Shown in pieces: positions 34,591 to 42,851 of a DNA stretch of 64,000 nucleotides. The stretch lies in contig NZ_DASRGV010000027.1 of NCBI RefSeq assembly GCF_035650855.1, forward strand, positions 1 through 64,000. Reading direction: 5' to 3'. Each line of letters starts with the position of its first letter. The stretch's first letter is position 1. Origin of the DNA: Actinocrinis sp035650855 (GTDB taxonomy: Bacteria > Actinomycetota > Actinomycetes > Streptomycetales > Catenulisporaceae). The notes under the pieces are model-generated. The model worked only from the letters and a program-made list of their open reading frames with translations. It searched no databases and was not told where the DNA came from. A program made the translations under genes and the position numbers.

Positions 34591-35940
34591 TCAGCCGACG
34601 GAGCAGGCGGTGCCGTTGAGCGTGAAGCCCGTGGGCGCCGCGGCGTTGCCGGTGTGGTTCGCCTGGAAGCCGAAGCTGGTGTTGCCTCCGGCCGGGATGG
34701 ACGCGTTGTAGCTCACGTTCGTCGCGGTGACCGCTCCGCTGGACGGACTGATCGTCGCGTTCCACGCGGACACCACGGTCTGGCCCGAGGGCAGGGTGAA
34801 CCCGAGCCGCCAGCCGTTGATCGCGCTGGTGCTGTTGTTGGTGATGGTGATGTTCTCGGTCAGGCCGGTGTTCCACGCGCTGACCGTGTCGCTGACGTGG
34901 CAGGCCCCTGATCCGCCGCCGCCGCTCTGCGACGGTGAGGCGGACGGTGAGGCCGAGGGCGAGGTGGACGGCGACTGGCTGGGCGAGGTGCTCGGCGACG
35001 GAGTGCCGCCGCCGCTGCCGTCGAGACCGAAGAAGTGGATGGCGATGGCCGCCATGCCGGACAGCGGCAGGCTGTGTCCGACGCCTGCGATGCTGTACGC
35101 GTCAACCACCGGGCTGGTGGCGCTGCCGTAGGTGGTGTGCGTCCAGGAGCCGTTGACGACGCTCGTGGAGGACGGGGTCTGACTCACCCCAAGCACATTG
35201 GTCCACTGCTTGATCTCCTCGCCGAAGTTGTTGTAGTTCAGCGTGGTGTCCGCGGTGCCGTGCCACAGCTGCATGCGCGGCCGAGCGCCGCTGTAGCCGG
35301 GGTAGGCGTTGCGCACGTAGTCGCCCCAGGCCTGCGGGGTGTTGCTGACCTGGCCCTGGGCGCAGGCGGAGTTCCAGCCGTCGACCGTGCCGGTGTAGAA
35401 GCAGTGGAAGGGCACGCCCATGAATGCTGCGCCCGCCTTGAACACGTCCGGGTAGTCGCCGAGCATGACGTCCGTCAGCATGCCGCCTGAGGACGCGCCG
35501 GTGAAGTACACCCGGGACGAGTCACCGTTGTTGTGCTGCTCGACGTACTGGACCATCGAGACGATGTCCGCCGGGTCGCTGTTGCCGTTGTGGCTCAGCG
35601 CGGCGTCCGAGGACACGTCCCAGCACTGGCCGCTGCGGTTGGCGTCGGGGTAGATGACGATGAAGCCGTACTTGTCGGCCAGCGAGGCGAACTCGGTGCC
35701 GGAGTAGAACGCGGGTCCGGTGCCGGTGCAGTAGTGCGCGGCCACCAGGATCGCCGGGTGGGCCTGCACGCTGTTGGGCACGTATAGGTACATCTTGCTG
35801 TTGCCCGGGTTCGATCCGAAGTTCGTGATCTGCACCAGGGAGGCCGCGTGCGCGGCCGGGGCGAGCGCGATCAGCAGGCCGAAGGCCGCGGACACGGCCG
35901 CGGACAGTACCGCGGCCAGCGCTCTGGTTCTCTTCTTCAC
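34591..35940 (-). CDS. Secreted CE1/PHB-depolymerase-type esterase with CBM2
   Basis: Exported alpha/beta hydrolase of 449 residues, probably an acetylxylan or feruloyl esterase. Parts in order: Sec signal to about residue 33, the esterase domain with PAILVAAHYCTGTGPAFY (oxyanion region), nucleophile Ser in YFTGASSGGMLT and catalytic His in AGVGHSLP, a Ser/Pro linker of about 35 residues, and a C-terminal CBM2 module starting CHVSDTVSAWNTGL with conserved Trp residues. The GTG start at 35940 follows GGAGGAG. The element at 36012-36023 lies upstream, and a LacI-type regulator is divergent. Confidence 0.88.
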   Translation of the reverse strand: MKKRTRALAAVLSAAVSAAFGLLIALAPAAHAASLVQITNFGSNPGNSKMYLYVPNSVQAHPAILVAAHYCTGTGPAFYSGTEFASLADKYGFIVIYPDANRSGQCWDVSSDAALSHNGNSDPADIVSMVQYVEQHNNGDSSRVYFTGASSGGMLTDVMLGDYPDVFKAGAAFMGVPFHCFYTGTVDGWNSACAQGQVSNTPQAWGDYVRNAYPGYSGARPRMQLWHGTADTTLNYNNFGEEIKQWTNVLGVSQTPSSTSVVNGSWTHTTYGSATSPVVDAYSIAGVGHSLPLSGMAAIAIHFFGLDGSGGGTPSPSTSPSQSPSTSPSASPSASPSQSGGGGSGACHVSDTVSAWNTGLTENITITNNSTSAINGWRLGFTLPSGQTVVSAWNATISPSSGAVTATNVSYNASIPAGGNTSFGFQANHTGNAAAPTGFTLNGTACSVG

Positions 35941-36011
35941 GGGCGCTCTCCTCCTTCGAGGAGTCTTGGTCGAGACGACGCTGTCTTGTCGGCCGGGCCG
36001 ACGGTAGGAGT

Positions 36012-36023
36012 CGAAACATTTCG
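36012..36023. promoter_or_regulatory. CGAAA-CA-TTTCG operator-like element
   Basis: cgaaacatttcg resembles CGAAA/TTTCG operators described for xylan-utilisation LacI regulators in Streptomyces. Related imperfect words occur at 36103-36112 (gaaatgttcc) and 36123-36133 (cggaaaatttc) in the same 480-bp divergent region. It lies about 75 bp before the esterase GTG. The rest of this stretch holds no gene. Confidence 0.5.
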
Positions 36024-36406
36024 ATCCAGAGCCCGGTACCGTGGGTGCGTGTGACGGTAGGTGTGCGCACCCTGCTTCGTCAAGGTGCAGGTCATGGATC
36101 TAGAAATGTTCCGGGTGAATGACGGAAAATTTCACGGCCCGCTGACCTGGAACGGCAAGTAGCGACCGCATCGCGGCAGTATCCCGGCCGCAGAGCGAGC
36201 GAGGCATGGGGGCCGGGCTCTCGTGCCGATGACCTTCGCCTGGCTGCGTTGTCGTCGGTCGACGGCCGCAGTGCCAGCTTTGCGGCTGGCGCCGCGTGGC
36301 GGGCCGCCTCCCTCCTCCGCCCTGCCATGCTCGGCCCTCGACCCGCTCGCCCACGCGGCGTCAGCCGCAAAGGCAATACAGCCGACCCCCACGCCTCGCT
36401 CGCTCT

Positions 36407-36412
36407 TATACT
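36407..36412 (+). promoter_or_regulatory. -10 element of a probably leaderless LacI transcript
   Basis: TATACT ends seven bases before the GTG at 36419, so transcription would start at or next to the start codon. No ribosome site is present, which agrees with a leaderless mRNA. Confidence 0.45.
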
Positions 36413-36418
36413 GCGGCG

Positions 36419-37459
36419 GTGACCGCACCCCGACGCGACGGCGATCCCGGCGGGCAACGCCGCCGCGAGGTCACCGTCGCCAGCATCGCCAGGCTCGCCG
36501 GCGTCTCCGCGCCGACGGTCTCGCGGGTGCTCAACGGGAAGGCCGGGGTCGCGCTGGGCACCCGGCAGCGGGTCGAGGCGGTCATCCGCGAGCACGGCTA
36601 CCGACGCCCCGAGGCGGACGCCCCGGCGGCCATCATCGAACTGATCTTCCACGCCCTGGAAAGCCTGTGGGCGCTGGAGATCATCCGCGGCGTGGAGCGG
36701 GTGGCCCGCGAACACGACCTGGCCGTGGTGCTCACCGAGATGGACGGGCGGCTCACCCCCGGCCACGCCTGGACCGAACAGGTGCTTGCCCGCAGGCCGA
36801 CCGGCGTGATCGCGGTGTTCTCCGAGCTGACCGTCGCGCAGCAGTCCCAGCTGGCCAGCCGGGGGCTCCCGCTGGTGGTGCTGGATCCGACCGGCGAGCC
36901 GATGCACGAGACGCCGTCCATCGGAGCCACCAACTGGAGCGGCGGATTGGCCGCGACCCGGCACCTGCTGGACCTCGGCCACCGGCGGATCGCGATGCTC
37001 AGCGGGCCGGTGCAGTGGCCGTGCTGCCGGGCCAGGCTCGACGGCTACCGCTCCGCGATGGAGATGGCCGGAGCGGCGGTGGATCCGCGGCTGGTGCGCG
37101 TCTCAACCCTCTACGTCGAGGGCGGCCTGCGTGACGGGGCCGCGCTGCTGCAGCTGCCGGATCCGCCGACCGCGATCTTCACCGCGAACGACCTTCAGGC
37201 GCACGGGGTCTATGAGGCGGCGCGGCAGGCGGGCGTGCGGATTCCGCAGGACTTGAGCGTCATCGGGTTCGACGATCTGCCGTTCACGCAGTGGGCCGGG
37301 CCGCCGATGACGACGGTGCGGCAGCCGCTGGTGGAGATGGGAGCGGCCGCGGCCGAGATGGTGGTGCAGATCGCCAGCGGTGAGCAGCCGCGGTACACCC
37401 GCGTGGAGCTGGCGACCGAGCTGGTCGTACGGCAGAGCACGGCGCCGCCGAATCGGTAG
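36419..37459 (+). CDS. LacI-family transcriptional regulator
   Basis: Sugar-responsive repressor of 346 residues. The helix-turn-helix TVASIARLAGVSAPTVSRVLNGK with a following hinge is followed by a periplasmic-binding-protein-like sensor domain (GVIAVFSELTVAQQSQLASRGLPLVVLDPTGEP; ATRHLLDLGHRRIAMLSGP; VIGFDDLPFTQWAGPPMTTVRQPL). The divergent CE1 esterase with CBM2 and the CGAAA-TTTCG element suggest plant cell-wall polysaccharide control. The GTG at 36419 has no ribosome site but lies seven bases after a TATACT box. Confidence 0.9.
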   Translation: MTAPRRDGDPGGQRRREVTVASIARLAGVSAPTVSRVLNGKAGVALGTRQRVEAVIREHGYRRPEADAPAAIIELIFHALESLWALEIIRGVERVAREHDLAVVLTEMDGRLTPGHAWTEQVLARRPTGVIAVFSELTVAQQSQLASRGLPLVVLDPTGEPMHETPSIGATNWSGGLAATRHLLDLGHRRIAMLSGPVQWPCCRARLDGYRSAMEMAGAAVDPRLVRVSTLYVEGGLRDGAALLQLPDPPTAIFTANDLQAHGVYEAARQAGVRIPQDLSVIGFDDLPFTQWAGPPMTTVRQPLVEMGAAAAEMVVQIASGEQPRYTRVELATELVVRQSTAPPNR

Positions 37460-37562
37460 CCCGGCGCCGGGGCAGGAGCGACATCGGCGCCGAGGGCGGA
37501 ATCCGCAATTTTCGGCAGCTTTTCGAAACCGAACGCAACCACGCCCAACGAGTGAATGACCT

Positions 37563-37587
37563 GCATGACAGCTCGTTCACAGGGCAC
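37563..37587 (+). promoter_or_regulatory. Possible sigmaB-type promoter (weak) before hemerythrin
   Basis: GCAT, 15 nt, GGGCAC. It differs from GNNT-N14-16-GGGTAC at one position and lies 40 bp before the ATG. It is listed because stronger versions precede four other transcription units in the next 18 kb. Confidence 0.4.
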
Positions 37588-37626
37588 TCGGCAGGCCCGT
37601 CAGTCGCACGGAAAGGACGAGGGCCG

Positions 37627-38109
37627 ATGGACGCGATCGTGCTGCTCAAGAACGACCACAAGACCGTGGAGAAGCTGTTCAAGCAGTTCGAGAAGCTGGC
37701 GAAGCAGGACGGCCAGAACACCAAGGCCAAGGCCGGCCTGGTCGCCGAGATCATCCAGGAGTTGACAACACACACGTACATCGAGGAATCGGTCTTCTAC
37801 CCCGCGGCCAAGGCGGCCGGTCCCAAGGACGACGTGCTGGAGAGCGTGGAGGAGCACCACATGGTGGTCTGGCTGCTCTCCGAGCTCGGCGGGCTCGACC
37901 CGGCCGACGAGACCTACGACGCGAAGGTCCGGGTCCTGATGGAGAACGTGCGCCACCACGTCGAGGAGGAGGAGGGCGAGCTGTTCCCCGAGGTGCGCAA
38001 GGCGCTGGGGCGCAAGCTGCTGCAGGACCTCGGCGAGCAGATGGAGGCGGCGAAGAAGGAGGCGCCCAGCGATCCGCTGAAGGTCAGCAGCGCCCGCGCC
38101 GGAGCCTGA
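37627..38109 (+). CDS. Hemerythrin HHE-domain protein
   Basis: Soluble four-helix di-iron protein of 160 residues that can bind O2 or NO or handle reactive oxygen. Ligand-type residues are in place: LLKNDHKTVEKLFKQFEKL, THTYIEESVFYP, ESVEEHHMVVWLL and NVRHHVEEEEGELFPEV. The C-terminus is a charged tail. ATG at 37627 with GAGG upstream; an in-frame upstream ATG at 37552 would add an unconserved 25-residue leader. It stands alone, with a strong terminator after it. Confidence 0.9.
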   Translation: MDAIVLLKNDHKTVEKLFKQFEKLAKQDGQNTKAKAGLVAEIIQELTTHTYIEESVFYPAAKAAGPKDDVLESVEEHHMVVWLLSELGGLDPADETYDAKVRVLMENVRHHVEEEEGELFPEVRKALGRKLLQDLGEQMEAAKKEAPSDPLKVSSARAGA

Positions 38110-38126
38110 CCGCCGGCCCGGTACGC

Positions 38127-38155
38127 CCGCCGCGCCAACCGCGTTGGCGCGGCGG
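38127..38155. terminator. Bidirectional terminator
   Basis: ccgccgcgccaac and gttggcgcggcgg form a 13-bp perfect stem with a 3-nt loop between the convergent hemerythrin and beta-CASP genes. Confidence 0.85.
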
Positions 38156-38188
38156 TGACCTTGGTGCTGCGCGCGACGCGACCCGGTT

Positions 38189-39607
38189 TCAGAGCCGCAC
38201 GTGCTCGTCCATGGTCGGCACGACGGCGGTCCAGCCGAGCTCTTCCGCGATGCGATCGCGCAAGGTCGCGGAGGCCGACGGCTCGCCGTGCACGACGAAG
38301 ACGGTGTCGGGCTCGCGTCCGGCGCGCAGCCACGAAAGCAGGTCGTCGGCGTCCGCGTGCGCGGAGAACCCGGGCAGTTCGACTACCTCCGCGCGCACCG
38401 GGATGTAGCGCCCGTGCATCTTCAGCGTTCGGGCGCCGTCAAGCAGGCTGCGCGCCCGGGTTCCCGCTGCGGCGAAGCCGACTAGCAGGATGGTGTGGCG
38501 CGGGTCGGGCGCCATGCGCTCAAGGTGGTGCAGGACGCGTCCGCCTGTCGCCATGCCTGAGGCGGAGATGATGATGGACGGCATCGCCGGATCGTTAAGG
38601 CGTTGGGACTCCTCTCGGGTGCGCGCCTCCACGATCGCGCCGGTGTCGAAGGGGTCGTCCTCCCGGTCGAGCAGCTGAGGGCTGAGCTGATCGCAGCGCG
38701 AGGTAAGGGCTTTGCGATAGATGTCCAGGGCGGCCAGGGCCATCGGGCTGTCGACGTAGACCGGCAGGCGCGGTATCCGCTCGGCGCTCAGCAGCCGGGA
38801 CAGCTCGTGAAGGATCACCTCGGTGCGGTCGACCGCGAAGGCCGGGATGAGCAGGGAGCCGCCACGTGACGCGGTGCGCCGGATCACCTCGGCCAGCCGC
38901 TCGCCGACGTGCTCGACCTCGTGTGCCCGGTCGCCGTATGTGGACTCGATCAGGACGGTGTCGGCGTCGTCGTACGGGTCGGCCGGCCGGAACAGCGGGT
39001 GGCCGGGCCGGCCCAGGTCGCCGCTGACCACCAGGCGGTGCGGATGCCGGCCGGCCAGGTCCAGGCTGACCCAGCTGGAGCCGAGGATGTGGCCCGCGTT
39101 GTGGAAGAGCAGTTCGACGCCCGGCGCGACCTCGACGTGCTCGCCGAATCGGGCGGTGTGAAAGCGGCTGATCGCCAGTTCCGCGTCCTCGGCGGTGTAG
39201 AGGGGCAGCGCGGGGCGGTGCTTGGACCAGCCGTGTTCATTCGCGTGGCGCGCGTCCTCCGCCATGAGATGCGCGCTGTCCTTGAGAACGATCGCGGCCA
39301 GCTGCGCGGTGTCCCCGGTGGCGTAGACCGGCCCGCGGAAGCCGTGGTTCACCAGCGCGGGCAGGTAGCCGCAGTGGTCCAGATGCGCGTGCGTGATGAC
39401 GACGGCATCGATGTCGCGGGCGTCGAGTGGAAGCGGCCGCCAGTTGCGTCGGCGCAACTCGCCGAGCCCTTGGAACAGCCCGCAGTCGACCAGGACGCGC
39501 TGCCCACGCGGCGACTCGACCAGGAATTTGCTCCCGGTCACGGTCCCGGCTCCGCCGAGAAACGTCAGGGCACCGTGCGATCGTGCGCGCTCATGTGTCA
39601 TCACCAT
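38189..39607 (-). CDS. MBL-fold beta-CASP nuclease
   Basis: Zinc-dependent ribonuclease-type hydrolase (CPSF73/RNase J-like architecture) of 472 residues. The metallo-beta-lactamase motif is VVITHAHLDHCGYLP. Further metal ligands appear in FHNAGHILGSS and VVSGDLGRPGHP. The beta-CASP segment contains LLIPAFAVDRTEVILHEL, and the C-terminal RNA-specificity part includes SASGMATGGRVLHHLERM and VELPGFSAHADADDLL. RNA processing or decay is expected, substrate unknown. No stress-type promoter was found before it, unlike its neighbours. Confidence 0.92.
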   Translation of the reverse strand: MVMTHERARSHGALTFLGGAGTVTGSKFLVESPRGQRVLVDCGLFQGLGELRRRNWRPLPLDARDIDAVVITHAHLDHCGYLPALVNHGFRGPVYATGDTAQLAAIVLKDSAHLMAEDARHANEHGWSKHRPALPLYTAEDAELAISRFHTARFGEHVEVAPGVELLFHNAGHILGSSWVSLDLAGRHPHRLVVSGDLGRPGHPLFRPADPYDDADTVLIESTYGDRAHEVEHVGERLAEVIRRTASRGGSLLIPAFAVDRTEVILHELSRLLSAERIPRLPVYVDSPMALAALDIYRKALTSRCDQLSPQLLDREDDPFDTGAIVEARTREESQRLNDPAMPSIIISASGMATGGRVLHHLERMAPDPRHTILLVGFAAAGTRARSLLDGARTLKMHGRYIPVRAEVVELPGFSAHADADDLLSWLRAGREPDTVFVVHGEPSASATLRDRIAEELGWTAVVPTMDEHVRL

Positions 39608-39793
39608 GACTCGGCCCCTCTCCGCCGGCGCGCTGACGGAGCCGTCGGGCTGCGTCTTCGGCGCCGGACAAGGTCGTCGGCCCTTGAATCCTGCGCGCCC
39701 GACCCGCGACGGGCATGGGCCGAACGGCCTGCGACCGACCGGACTGTAGTCCTGTCGAGGCGGTCCTCTTGAGGAGGTCCCCTTGGGGAGTCT

Positions 39794-40282
39794 CTAGTGG
39801 TCCGGGTCTTCCTTTTCGGCGTCGTCGGAGCCGCGTCCGGCCTTGAACGTGCGGCGATACCGCTCCTGCGCCTCCTGTACCGCGTGTGGCCCGATCCAGC
39901 CGAGCGGCTTCACGTCCACGACCAGAGGCTCGTGGTCGGGACCGTTGCCGACCACGCGGCCGAGCAGGATCCACGGCTGCTGCTCCGGCCGTCCGTCGCT
40001 GAGATCCGCGTACTTGCACACCCGCCGCGCGATCCAGTCCGCGCTCGGCCGCGGCCACCACGACTCAGGGGTCAGATTCGTCACCGACAGGCCCGGCAGC
40101 TCCACCTCGGCCTCGTAGTCGGTGCTCTTCGCCCCGTCGGTCTGTGGCCCGCGCGAGTAGCGCACGAACACGTACTCGTGTGCGATCACCGTGTCGACCA
40201 AGGCTTCGAAGTCGTCGATGACCGGCATGTCCGGGGCCTGATCCCCGGCGGCGGAGCCGCCGTCCGCAAAGGTCTCGCTCAT
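39794..40282 (-). CDS. Small acidic conserved protein (DUF6098-like, tentative)
   Basis: 162 residues, cytosolic. The core reads EYVFVRYSRGPQTD, YEAEVELPGLSVTNLTPESWWPRP and WIARRVCKYADLS, segments that I associate with an uncharacterised actinobacterial family. The C-terminal part PLVVDVKPLGWIGPHAVQEAQERYRR may be a separate helix. It is the last gene of the formate dehydrogenase operon, 13 bp after the holin-like gene. Hairpins ccccttgggg and cctcttgagg follow its stop. Confidence 0.6.
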   Translation of the reverse strand: MSETFADGGSAAGDQAPDMPVIDDFEALVDTVIAHEYVFVRYSRGPQTDGAKSTDYEAEVELPGLSVTNLTPESWWPRPSADWIARRVCKYADLSDGRPEQQPWILLGRVVGNGPDHEPLVVDVKPLGWIGPHAVQEAQERYRRTFKAGRGSDDAEKEDPDH

Positions 40283-40295
40283 GGTCCGGTCCGGT

Positions 40296-40685
40296 TCAGG
40301 AAGGCGTGCCCGGCGGGATCTCGGCGCCTGACGCGACCGCGTCCTGCCGGTTCTCGGCCAGAGTCTCGGTGGAGGCGTCCGCAGCCTCCTTGATCTTCTT
40401 CATTCCGGCGGTGGCCAGGGCAGCCGCGCCCGCGCCATACGCGGCGGTCATCGTCATTGCGGCCAGTGGACGCGGCATCACCGCCTCCAGCGTCCGCAGC
40501 GCCGACTGGTGCGCCGCCGCGAGCGCGAGCAGTCCGCACGTCCCGGCGCCGGCCAGCAGGACCGCTCCGGCGCCCGCGTCGCGCATGGTGTCCGCCAGGT
40601 CCCGGGTCAACTGCTCGACTTGTTCGCGCACGAGCGCGGCCGTGTCGCGCGTCAGCCGTGTGGCCGCGGTTTCCGTTCCGGTCAT
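40296..40685 (-). CDS. Holin-superfamily-III-like small membrane protein
   Basis: 129 residues with two hydrophobic segments (AGAVLLAGAGTCGLLALAAAHQ; AMTMTAAYGAGAAALATAG) and an amphipathic N-terminal helix (LVREQVEQLTRDLADTMRDAG). This arrangement is that of the actinobacterial Phage_holin_3_6-like family, which in chromosomal stress loci is not phage derived. GGGAGGAAG precedes the ATG at 40685. It lies between the NrfD-like subunit and the small acidic protein in the operon. Confidence 0.7.
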   Translation of the reverse strand: MTGTETAATRLTRDTAALVREQVEQLTRDLADTMRDAGAGAVLLAGAGTCGLLALAAAHQSALRTLEAVMPRPLAAMTMTAAYGAGAAALATAGMKKIKEAADASTETLAENRQDAVASGAEIPPGTPS

Positions 40686-40698
40686 CAGCTTCCTCCCG

Positions 40699-41883
40699 TT
40701 ACTGAGTCGCCTTCGCGTTCGTCTCGGCCCCGGCCTCGCCCTTCGGCTGTGGCTCCGCCTGCGCCTCGCTGCGCGCCTTCTCCTGCTCAAGGCGCTCGCG
40801 CTGCGGCACGACCGTGTACTTCGGGTCGCGCGCGCTGGCCACGCCCGCCTTGAAAATGCCGAAGCGGGTGAGCGCGGAGCCGGTCAGCAACGCCGCGCCA
40901 GCCGCCCGCCGAAGCAGGGAGCTGCGGCGCCCGGCCGCGGCACCGACCGCCCCGGCCGTGGTCAGCACCTCCGCCGCCTTCATCAGCCGGCCCGCCGCAC
41001 CCTCGTGATAACACTCGGCGGCCAGGCCCATCCGCTCCTCCATGAACTTGGACGCGCCGACCTCGGCCATCGCGGCGATCGCGCCAAGGCGGCGCACAGG
41101 TTCCACCTCGCCGGCCGGCGCGGCCAGCAGCCCGAGTCCGCAGGCGGCCGCGGTCGCCGAGGACGCGAACACGAACGGCATCTCGCGATGGCCTTCGTGC
41201 CAAGCCGGAACGGCGGTGTTGGAGATCAGCGCGGCCGTGTACGTGGCCAGCGCCGGACCGAGCGCGCCCGCGCCGTAGGTCGCCGCCGCGCCGATCGGAC
41301 GCAGCTTGCCGGTCACCGAGGACGCGGCCGCGGCGCCGGACAGCGGCGCGAAACCGGCCAGGATCCACGAGCCGACGCTCATCGGCGAGGTCGGCTTGAA
41401 CATACGCAGCATGTTGAGGAAGCGGGCCGGCCGCCCGAGGTCGTGCACGAGGGCGACCAGCGACAGCCCCGCGGCCGCCGCCGCGCCGGTCTTCATCACG
41501 TGGGCGAGCCCGGGCCGCCCGCTGGCCTGCGCCGCCGCGGCGATGGTGCCGCCCGCTCCGGCCAGGCCGCCGAGGAACAGGTATCCGGCGATATCAGGAG
41601 CCTGCCAGGTCGGCTCGTTGAGGATCGGCTTGCCGTAGTACGACTGGAACTCGGCGCGCGGGACCATGAGTTCCTCGCGCTTGCCGCCTTTCCGGCCCGG
41701 CGCGCGCTGGCCGACGTCAGGCTTCTTAGACGGGCTGGCCGCGACCTCGGAGAGCACGGCCGAACCGGGTACCGCCTCGCGTCCGGGCTGCGCCATCGAG
41801 GAAAGACCTTCGCGAGTGACGGCATGCGCGTGTCCGTTGCCCGTGTTCTCGAGCGTATTGCGCGTCTTGCGTGCCTTACTCAT
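40699..41883 (-). CDS. NrfD/PsrC-like membrane subunit of formate dehydrogenase complex
   Basis: Integral membrane protein, probable quinone-reactive anchor of the oxidoreductase. It has 394 residues, with a hydrophilic N-terminus of about 100 residues and then 8-9 hydrophobic segments (AGYLFLGGLAGAGGTIAAAAQ; GAAAAAGLSLVALVHDLGRPARFLNMLR; FVFASSATAAACGLGLLAAP). NrfD proteins carry a conserved His/Arg pair like the one in VHDLGRPARFLNM. The C-terminus is charged. The ATG at 41883 overlaps the Fe-S subunit stop (ATGA), so the three subunits are translationally coupled. Confidence 0.85.
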   Translation of the reverse strand: MSKARKTRNTLENTGNGHAHAVTREGLSSMAQPGREAVPGSAVLSEVAASPSKKPDVGQRAPGRKGGKREELMVPRAEFQSYYGKPILNEPTWQAPDIAGYLFLGGLAGAGGTIAAAAQASGRPGLAHVMKTGAAAAAGLSLVALVHDLGRPARFLNMLRMFKPTSPMSVGSWILAGFAPLSGAAAASSVTGKLRPIGAAATYGAGALGPALATYTAALISNTAVPAWHEGHREMPFVFASSATAAACGLGLLAAPAGEVEPVRRLGAIAAMAEVGASKFMEERMGLAAECYHEGAAGRLMKAAEVLTTAGAVGAAAGRRSSLLRRAAGAALLTGSALTRFGIFKAGVASARDPKYTVVPQRERLEQEKARSEAQAEPQPKGEAGAETNAKATQ

Positions 41884-42851
41884 CCGCGCACCCTCCTCAT
41901 CGCCGACCCGGCTCCCCGGCCGGGAGTCGCGGCGAAGGCCGCTGCGATGCCTCCGGCCAGTGCGAGGGCGGCCATTCCGACCCGTCGCCACATCTCCGGC
42001 AGGTCCCTTGTCGTCACCTTCGGGTCCGGCGGCAGCCCGTACACCTCGGGCTCGTCCAGCAGCAGGAAGAACGCGCCGTCGCCACCGACGCCGTCGTTCG
42101 GATCGTGGCCGTACAGCCGCGCCTCGGGAACGCCGGACGCGTGCAGCTGCGCCAAGCGCTCATCGGCTCGGGCGCGCAGTTCGTCGACCGGCCCGAACTG
42201 GATCGAGTCGGTCGGGCAGGACTTGGCGCACGCGGGTTCGGTCCCGGCCTGAAGCCGGTCGTAGCACAGCGTGCACTTCCACATCCGGCCGTCGTCCGGG
42301 CGCTCGTCGATCACGCCGTACGGGCAGGCCGGGACGCAGTACCCGCAGCCGTTGCACACGTCCTCCTGCACGACGACGGTGCCGAACTCGGTGCGGATCA
42401 GCGCACCGGTCGGGCACACGTCCAGGCACGCGGCCTCGGTGCAGTGCTTGCACACGTCTGAGGCCATCAACCAGCGCACTGGATTGTCGCCGTCGGCGGC
42501 CACCGCGGATGGACTGCCTGCACCTGCGACCGCACCGACCGCACCGGCGGCGACCTGTGCCGGCGTGGTGATCTGCGCGCCCATGGGCTTGGTCTGCTCG
42601 ATGAACGCGACGTGCCGCCAGGTGTCCGCGCCGAGGCCCTGCGTGTTGTCGTAGGACATGCCGGTGAAGACCAGCCCGTCCTCCGGAACGTGGTTCCACT
42701 CCTTGCACGCCACCTCGCAGGCCTTGCAGCCGATGCACACCGAGGTGTCGGTGAAGAACCCCATGCGCGGCGGCGCGTCCGGGTAACCGGTCGCCCGCGC
42801 CGGGTCCTGGCCGTTGTCGAAGGCTGAGATCTGCACGTCCACGACTGCCAT
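41880..42851 (-). CDS. Four-cluster ferredoxin subunit of formate dehydrogenase
   Basis: Electron-transfer subunit linking the catalytic protein to the membrane anchor. 323 residues. Four [4Fe-4S] binding sets are visible: CIGCKACEVACK near residue 39, CKHCTEAACLDVCP, CNGCGYCVPACPYG and CTLCYDR with CAKSCP. A poly-Ala/Gly loop (VAAGAVGAVAGAGSPSAVA) interrupts the fold after cluster 1. A C-terminal hydrophobic segment (RVGMAALALAGGIAAAFA) may tether it to the membrane, as in FdnH-type proteins. Its start is fused to the catalytic-subunit stop (TGATG). Confidence 0.92.
   Translation of the reverse strand: MAVVDVQISAFDNGQDPARATGYPDAPPRMGFFTDTSVCIGCKACEVACKEWNHVPEDGLVFTGMSYDNTQGLGADTWRHVAFIEQTKPMGAQITTPAQVAAGAVGAVAGAGSPSAVAADGDNPVRWLMASDVCKHCTEAACLDVCPTGALIRTEFGTVVVQEDVCNGCGYCVPACPYGVIDERPDDGRMWKCTLCYDRLQAGTEPACAKSCPTDSIQFGPVDELRARADERLAQLHASGVPEARLYGHDPNDGVGGDGAFFLLLDEPEVYGLPPDPKVTTRDLPEMWRRVGMAALALAGGIAAAFAATPGRGAGSAMRRVRG

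Noticed and set aside
40296..40685. Prophage remnant, because of the holin-like gene
   Set aside because: No lysin, tail, terminase or integrase gene is nearby, and the gene is embedded in a respiratory operon with tight spacing.
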